A stretch of 7,815 nucleotides of DNA. Source: Planctomycetaceae bacterium (GTDB taxonomy: Bacteria > Planctomycetota > Planctomycetia > Pirellulales > Pirellulaceae). Both the position numbers and the translations under genes were made by a program. Numbering within the stretch: the stretch's first letter is position 1; the number at the start of each line of letters is the position of its first letter. This document shows, one piece after another, positions 1-7,815 of the stretch. The DNA lies in contig SLMF01000682.1 of NCBI GenBank assembly GCA_007133715.1, positions 1 to 7,815 of the forward strand. Direction: 5' to 3'. The notes under the pieces were generated by a model that was given only the letters and a program-made list of their open reading frames with translations, made no database searches and was not told the origin of the DNA.

Positions 1-50
1 GGACTAAGTGTAGGGGGACTAAGTGTAGGGGGACTAAGTGTAGGGGGACT
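1..50. repeat. 15-bp tandem repeat, about 3.3 copies, cut by window edge
   Basis: The unit GGACTAAGTGTAGGG is repeated perfectly at 1-15, 16-30 and 31-45, and a fourth copy begins at 46 but diverges after GGACT. The array starts at base 1, so its true length is unknown. Each unit junction makes a run of five G (13-17, 28-32, 43-47), and a further GGG lies at 51-53. The minus strand reads a stop codon (TAG) in every unit in one frame, so a peptide from that frame is excluded. The plus strand could encode GLSVG repeats in one frame, but no start or gene context supports that. It is best read as a non-coding minisatellite of unknown role. Confidence 0.9.
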
Positions 51-84
51 GGGCTACATTATCACTCCAGCCGCACGAAGAAAT

Positions 85-102
85 CGTCAACTTATTTTGA
101 CG
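85..102. repeat. Small perfect hairpin between the tandem array and the four-helix-bundle relic
   Basis: CGTCAA (85-90) and TTGACG (97-102) are perfect inverted repeats around the 6-nt loop CTTATT. It lies just downstream, on the minus strand, of the four-helix-bundle relic. The stem is only 6 bp and no T-tract follows it in either direction, so a terminator role is weak. Confidence 0.35.
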
Positions 103-109
103 CGACGCC

Positions 110-480
110 TTAGTTCTTAGTTCGTGGTTCGTGGTTCGTGCTCGAAATCGTAATCGATCGTCGCATGATACCCCGCTTGCGATTCAGAGACGGCGTCCGT
201 CTTCATCACCATCCGCGTCAGCATCGAAACCGTACGCTGGAGTTTCCGTTTCAATTCGGCATTCGATTCCGCGTCGAGACCGCCCGAGGCGGTCAGCAGA
301 TCCTGGATCGCGGCGCACTCGAAAGCCGACCCACGCGCGATCTCGAAAAATCGACCGCGATCCTTCCTGCCGCGTTTGCCGTTACCTTCGGCAATGCCCC
401 TTTCGATTTCGATTTCGAGCACGAGCACCGCTGCGCTGAGCACGATTGGTTCCATGCCAGAACTACGAACAAAGAACAAC
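110..480. repeat. Relic bounded by nested imperfect inverted repeats
   Basis: Two inverted pairs bound this segment. The outer arms, 110-130 and 460-480, match at 17 of 21 positions as reverse complements. The inner arms, 136-157 and 403-424, match at 21 of 22. The right arm carries about 30 extra bases between its outer and inner parts. The left side also holds 7-bp direct repeats (TTCGTGG at 121-127 and 128-134, then TTCGTG). The interior holds the truncated four-helix-bundle gene. The inverted arms may be transposon-like ends. Alternatively they may be two oppositely oriented copies of the His/Glu-rich tail of such genes, which the protein reading on both strands favours. Confidence 0.6.
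117..479 (-). pseudogene. Truncated four-helix-bundle protein (23S rRNA intervening-sequence/S23 family) relic
   Basis: The 120-codon frame contains the family signature IAEGNGKR (residues 29-36), then RFFEIARGSAFECAAIQDLL (43-62), the last helix around LKRKLQRTVSMLTRMVMK (76-93), and a tail DYDFEHE (109-115). Intact members normally have about 50 residues before IAEGNGK, holding the first helix and a QLRRA-SIPLN segment. Here those are absent, and homology starts at about residue 28. The preceding residues, VLVLEIEIE, are the reverse complement of a DFDFEHEH-type tail. The frame opens with TTG at 479; the first ATG is at 455. No ribosome-binding site was recognised at either. The family is known from intervening sequences in bacterial 23S rRNA genes and as stand-alone genes; its function is unclear. 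The missing first helix makes a folded bundle unlikely, so I call it a relic, although the remaining frame is open and could be annotated as a short CDS. Confidence 0.7.
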
Positions 481-504
481 GCACCGATTCCCCGACCGCC
501 TCAC

Positions 505-525
505 CAAGCACTAAGCACCAAGCAC
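505..525. repeat. Short AAGCAC direct repeats
   Basis: AAGCAC occurs three times in 21 bp with a 7-bp step (CAAGCACTAAGCACCAAGCA and the following C). It lies between the four-helix-bundle relic and the 3' end of secA. No coding or regulatory role can be assigned. The rest of 481-593 holds nothing recognisable apart from the hairpin at 570-599. Confidence 0.5.
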
Positions 526-569
526 TCGCATATCCCAATACGCACGTGATTTCTTTGCCGATCCTGAAG

Positions 570-593
570 GCCTGCCCGGTTCTGCAGAGCGGT

Positions 594-599
<6 letters not shown>
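570..599 (-). terminator. Weak hairpin overlapping the secA stop codon
   Basis: Read on the minus strand, GCCTG pairs with CAGGC, and after a small internal loop CCG pairs with CGG, around a loop containing CTCTGCAG. The hairpin spans the secA stop codon (594-596). No T-tract follows, so intrinsic termination is doubtful. It could be a processing or 3'-end stabilising structure, or chance in GC-rich DNA. Confidence 0.25.
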
Positions 600-4301
<3,702 letters not shown>

Positions 4302-4397
4302 GATTCTGTTTTGATCCTCGGGAGCCGGCCGAGAACGGTTGCCCCGGGCCCCCAGCATGCCTGGCAGCGAGAAATGCGCAACATCTTCCAATAACGA

Positions 4398-4427
4398 AGT
4401 TTATCGCCCTCGCCCCGCCCTGGTCAA
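4398..4427 (-). promoter_or_regulatory. Candidate sigma-70-type promoter for secA
   Basis: On the minus strand TTGACC (4427-4422) and TAAACT (4403-4398) are separated by 18 bp, matching the -35 consensus at five of six bases and the -10 at four of six. Transcription would start near 4390, giving a leader of about 90 nt before the ATG at 4301. This argues against the upstream TTG start at 4391. Planctomycete promoters are poorly defined, so the call rests only on consensus resemblance and position. Confidence 0.4.
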
Positions 4428-4578
4428 CCGGGTTTTCCAGGCCAGCGGGTGGCGGGATGGCCCAAAAAAACGAACCGATCGGCCGAATCGGACGCGAACT
4501 TTACCCATCACCCCCAACGGCACCCTTTTGATTCGCCCCCCGTCGCAAAATGGCTCGAAAGAAAATTGATTGGAAAAG

Positions 4579-4609
4579 TTGGTCACAAACAGTTATCTTG
4601 AATAAGATA
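4579..4609 (+). promoter_or_regulatory. Candidate promoter with overlapping palindrome upstream of the secreted-protein gene
   Basis: TTGGTC (4579-4584) and TAAGAT (4603-4608) are 18 bp apart in an AT-richer patch of otherwise GC-rich DNA. The -10 candidate is part of a perfect hyphenated palindrome, TATCTT-GAAT-AAGATA (4594-4609), which could be an operator. The resulting leader of about 70 nt contains a second partial dyad at 4624-4647 (GACG and TTGT pairing with CGTC and ACAA, with two unpaired bases). The strong AGGAG at 4672-4676 follows. The remainder of the 384-bp gap from 4302 holds the divergent secA promoter candidate, an A7 run near 4464 and nothing else recognised. Confidence 0.4.
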
Positions 4610-4685
4610 GGGGTGACAAGCCCGACGTTGTGACGCGACAAGGCGTCAAAGAGCTTAGGGGGCCATAAACCAGGAGAATCGGACG

Positions 4686-5504
<819 letters not shown>

Positions 5505-5538
5505 AACGCGAACGGGGGCCGAGCTTCGGTGCGGGCGC

Positions 5539-5562
5539 CCCGTGCTTTTCGCGGGAATTTTT
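5539..5562 (+). terminator. Intrinsic terminator after the secreted-protein gene
   Basis: CCCGTG (5539-5544) pairs with CGCGGG (5550-5555), with one G-T pair, around the loop CTTTT. AA and five T follow (5558-5562). A second GC-rich hairpin lies just upstream, CGGGG pairing with CCCCG across about 5514-5542, and competes for the same bases. Its position 35 bp after the stop codon fits termination of the upstream gene and separates it from the glycosyltransferase operon. Confidence 0.55.
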
Positions 5563-5638
5563 CCCAGCCGACACGCATCATGACGAACGAATCAACTTCC
5601 CGGGCTGCAGCGGTCGAAATAGATCGAGAGGCGCACCG

Positions 5639-6676
5639 ATGTCGCGCGCGCCTTGCCCCCTCGCTGGGCCTGACGGCTACGTCACGGAAGGTAGATGGAT
5701 AGTGTGCCGGCTTTCGATCATCGTCCCATATCTTGATGAGAATCAGCCGTTCGAGGACACGCTGGTCTCCGTGCTGCAGAATCGCCCTGCAGATTGCGAG
5801 GTAGTGGTCGTCCATCGTGGGGGATATGCGGATCCTTACGATCTGAGCGATGAGGTCCGTTTTATCCAGACGGATGCCGGGGCCGGGGAACTGCAGCTGC
5901 TGAACGCGGGGCTGCACCAAGCGGGTGGCCAGATTTTGCATGTGTTGCAACCGGGGATGGTGGTTTGCGAAGGCTGGGCCGATGCGGCAAGTGCCCATTT
6001 CCAGGATCCCCGCGTGGCGGCGGTGTCCCCCCTGGTGCTGGACGCTACGGAGTCGGAACGGGTTGTTTCGGCCGGTGTGCGTTTCACGCGGGGGGGGTGC
6101 CGGATCGTGCATGGTGCGGGCGTCCCGCGGCGTCAAGCGGAGCGTCTCGTGCGTCAGCCGATCCTGGCCCCGACCTGGCGGGCTGGCTTCTTCCTGCAAA
6201 CCCCGCTGACCGCTCTGGGCGGTTTCTATACGCAGATTGACGCAGAATGGGCGGATGCCGATTTGGGCTTGGCCCTGAAAACGTTGGGCTTCCGCTGCGA
6301 ACTGGAAGTCGCCTCGGTGATTCACGGTGCCGCGGTCTCCCGCCCGTCCGCTTCGGCGTTCGAATCCGGGCGCTCGGCGGAACGGGTTTTCTGGCGTTAT
6401 CGGCGTGAAATGGGGGGCCTTGTTTCGCTGATCGCGCATGCGGGCCATGTCGTCGGTTCGGCGGTCTCGCAGCTCCATCGCCGCGAAACCTATGCGGTCT
6501 TGGCCGGGCGGTTGACCGCCGCTCGGGAATGGTCCAGCTATCGCAGCCACCGCAAACGCTTGCGACGCTTGGCGAACGGCTGTCTCGACAGCGGAGGTAA
6601 TCGCTCGGGACCCGATGACGACGAGGACTCGTCGGCGGCACGGTCGCCCAAAGGTCGGAAACGTGCCGCCGCCTAA
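5639..6676 (+). CDS. Family 2-like glycosyltransferase
   Basis: The product (345 residues from ATG 5639) has the GT-A fold opening RLSIIVPYLDENQPFEDTLV (24-43), a nucleotide-binding-like strand CEVVVVH (53-59), ELQLLNAGLHQAGGQILHVL (84-103), and the acceptor-side pattern GFFLQTPLTALGGFY (183-197) followed by EWADADLGLALKTLGF (203-218), equivalent to the usual ED-L-R-G segment. At the place of the metal-binding DXD it reads HVLQPGM (101-107), so that motif is missing. No transmembrane segment is evident. The C-terminus is basic and low-complexity. Two starts are possible: ATG 5639 with GAGAGG at 7 nt, and GTG 5702 with GGAAGG at 10 nt. The second gives a compact N-terminus (MCRLSIIVPY) more typical of the family, and the extra 21 codons include AGA and ATA, unlike the rest. 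It probably transfers a sugar in cell-surface glycan synthesis, but the substrate is unknown and activity is uncertain without the DXD. Co-transcription with the methyltransferase gene 38 bp downstream is likely. Confidence 0.8.
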   Translation: MSRAPCPLAGPDGYVTEGRWIVCRLSIIVPYLDENQPFEDTLVSVLQNRPADCEVVVVHRGGYADPYDLSDEVRFIQTDAGAGELQLLNAGLHQAGGQILHVLQPGMVVCEGWADAASAHFQDPRVAAVSPLVLDATESERVVSAGVRFTRGGCRIVHGAGVPRRQAERLVRQPILAPTWRAGFFLQTPLTALGGFYTQIDAEWADADLGLALKTLGFRCELEVASVIHGAAVSRPSASAFESGRSAERVFWRYRREMGGLVSLIAHAGHVVGSAVSQLHRRETYAVLAGRLTAAREWSSYRSHRKRLRRLANGCLDSGGNRSGPDDDEDSSAARSPKGRKRAAA

Positions 6677-6714
6677 CGAGATTTCCGACGCGTGTTCGCT
6701 CCGGAGGGGGGCCG

Positions 6715-7629
6715 ATGGGGTTGTCTCGAGCCGCTGTGCGATTCCTGGCGCGTGAGCACCGCCGTTGCCCGCTCGGACCGGCACTGCTGACACTGGGACG
6801 CCAGTTCATCTACCTCACGTTCGATGAGGTCCGGCAGATCCTCTGCGAAGAGGGGGTTACCGTCCACGATCTGCCCGAGCACGTGCCCCGCCAGACAAAC
6901 CTCCCGGGCTGGCAACAATCCCCCCAAGCTGACTTTGCCAGCGATCTCAGCTTGTTTCACGCGATGGGTATCGCCAGCGTGGCGGCGTTGGATGCCAATG
7001 ACTTCGAAGGAGCTGATCTGGTCTGGGACTTGAACCAGCCTGTGGACGACAACCTGGTTGCCCAATTCGACACGATCCTGGATCCGGGTACGCTGGAACA
7101 CGTGTTTGATATCCGCACGGCCCTGATCAACGTGAATCGCATGCTGAAGCCGGGGGGACGGGTGCTGCATTTCGGACCCTGCAACAATTACGCGAACCAC
7201 GGGTTTTACCAGTTCAGCCCCACACTGTTCTTGGACTATTATCGCGCCAACCACTACACCGACGTCCGCGTGTTGGTCGCCGAGCAGACCGCGGCGGATT
7301 ACCCGCAGAGTGCCTGGAATCTGTTCGAGATCCCCCCCGACCGCCAACCGGTGACGATGTGCTCCCGGCGGCGTTTGCTGGTGCTCGGACTGGCCCGAAA
7401 GACGCCGAATTCGACGGTCGAGGCGATTCCGGTCCAATCCTACTACCGCTCGGCGTGGCAAGCAAAGCAAGGCGGGACGGACACACCGCCTCCCACCGCT
7501 CAAGACGGCTCGCGGTACCACCGGCTGAAGCGCCTGGTGCCCATCGCACTGCGCCATCGCTTACGCAAACTTCTGGGCAGCGAGCACGGCAAACCTTGGG
7601 GGGGATGGCGTCGCGGACGCGTGGGTTAG
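6715..7629 (+). CDS. SAM-dependent methyltransferase-like protein
   Basis: The 304-residue product begins at an ATG with GGAGG (6703-6707) at 7-nt spacing. Motifs suggest a class I (Rossmann) methyltransferase of the Methyltransf_11 type: ALLTLGRQ (23-30) in the place of motif I, VAALDANDFEGADLVWDLNQP (split as 89-100 and 101-109) with the acidic loop after strand 2, FDTILDPGTLEHVFD (118-132) as the motif IV region, and NRMLKPGGRVLHFGP (141-155), the usual post-motif helix and strand. NHGFYQFSPTLFLDYY (161-176) follows. A glycine-rich GxGxG is not present. The C-terminal part (266-304) is strongly basic and may bind membrane or nucleic acid. Its position next to a glycosyltransferase suggests methylation of a sugar or glycan carrier, which is an inference from context. 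Substrate and activity are unknown. Confidence 0.75.
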   Translation: MGLSRAAVRFLAREHRRCPLGPALLTLGRQFIYLTFDEVRQILCEEGVTVHDLPEHVPRQTNLPGWQQSPQADFASDLSLFHAMGIASVAALDANDFEGADLVWDLNQPVDDNLVAQFDTILDPGTLEHVFDIRTALINVNRMLKPGGRVLHFGPCNNYANHGFYQFSPTLFLDYYRANHYTDVRVLVAEQTAADYPQSAWNLFEIPPDRQPVTMCSRRRLLVLGLARKTPNSTVEAIPVQSYYRSAWQAKQGGTDTPPPTAQDGSRYHRLKRLVPIALRHRLRKLLGSEHGKPWGGWRRGRVG

Positions 7630-7655
7630 CCCGGATTATGCTTGAACGAAACTAA

Positions 7656-7808
7656 CCCAGGGTGCGCTGTCGCGACCCCGGGCTCTGTTGTGCAACGCCT
7701 TCGGCGTAAGATGCCCCGCCGTTTCCGGGGATTCGGTGTTTCATCGGGGAATCCCAACCGCGAAGCGGTTTTACATCAAAGCCCAGGGTCGCGACAGCGC
7801 ACCCTGGG
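7656..7808. repeat. 153-bp nested palindromic (MITE/REP-like) element
   Basis: Arms of 29 bp at 7656-7684 and 7780-7808 are reverse complements with a single mismatch, and weaker similarity continues inward. Three further hairpins lie inside: ACGCC-TTC-GGCGT (7695-7707), GGGATTC/GAATCCC (7728-7734 with 7749-7755) and the perfect AACCGC-GAA-GCGGTT (7756-7770). A fourth, CCCCG/CGGGG (7714-7718 with 7726-7730), overlaps the second. No target-site duplication is visible in the flanks and no ORF inside looks real. It lies 26 bp after the methyltransferase stop and could terminate or stabilise that transcript. A dispersed, non-autonomous repeat is the likeliest identity, but copy number cannot be judged from one copy. 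Confidence 0.75.
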
Positions 7809-7815
7809 AACACGA

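Noticed and set aside
1..60. CRISPR-like array
   Set aside because: The copies are contiguous 15-bp units with no spacers.
4302..4391. 30-codon N-terminal extension of SecA starting at TTG 4391
   Set aside because: The sequence does not resemble a SecA N-terminus, and the TTG lies immediately below the best -10 box. The ATG at 4301 starts a normal N-terminus.
4464..4470. A7 run as the T-tract of a minus-strand terminator
   Set aside because: No stable hairpin precedes it on the minus strand and no gene ends there.
6673..7557. 294-codon minus-strand frame opposite the methyltransferase
   Set aside because: No recognisable motif; the plus-strand gene has a strong ribosome-binding site and Rossmann motifs.

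Overview
The window looks like planctomycete DNA, most likely from the Pirellulales or a relative. This is inferred from four things: a SecA of about 1,235 residues with an enlarged helical-wing region, a relic of a four-helix-bundle (S23/IVP) gene whose C-terminal tail reads DYDFEHE, a secreted protein with a long Gly/Met-rich stretch, and GC-rich intergenic palindromes. The taxonomy cannot be proved without a search.

Left end (1-593): a 15-bp tandem repeat runs off the window edge. It is followed by a relic (110-480) that carries the C-terminal two-thirds of a four-helix-bundle protein on the minus strand, bounded by nested imperfect inverted repeats. The upstream half of that gene appears to have been replaced by an inverted copy of the tail of a second copy of the same gene. 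Short AAGCAC repeats and a weak hairpin separate it from the end of secA.

Centre (594-4685): secA occupies the minus strand. It has all the motor motifs and the zinc-binding C-terminus, plus two expansions: an insert of about 50 residues in the second nucleotide-binding domain, and about five degenerate copies of a helical-wing-like unit where E. coli SecA has one. A divergent intergenic region of 384 bp separates secA from the next gene and holds one promoter candidate in each direction.

Right half (4686-7815): a secreted Gly/Met-rich protein of unknown function ends in a hairpin/T-tract terminator. Two closely spaced genes follow and probably form an operon: a family 2-like glycosyltransferase and a SAM-dependent methyltransferase-like protein, both with weakened signature motifs. 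They plausibly build or decorate a glycan. The window ends in a 153-bp nested palindromic element with 29-bp arms, which looks like a dispersed MITE/REP-type repeat and may also end transcription.

No rRNA, tRNA, CRISPR array or intact transposase gene was seen. No complete new biological system is evident. The most distinctive items are the SecA helical-wing expansion, the mirrored four-helix-bundle relic and the nested palindrome.
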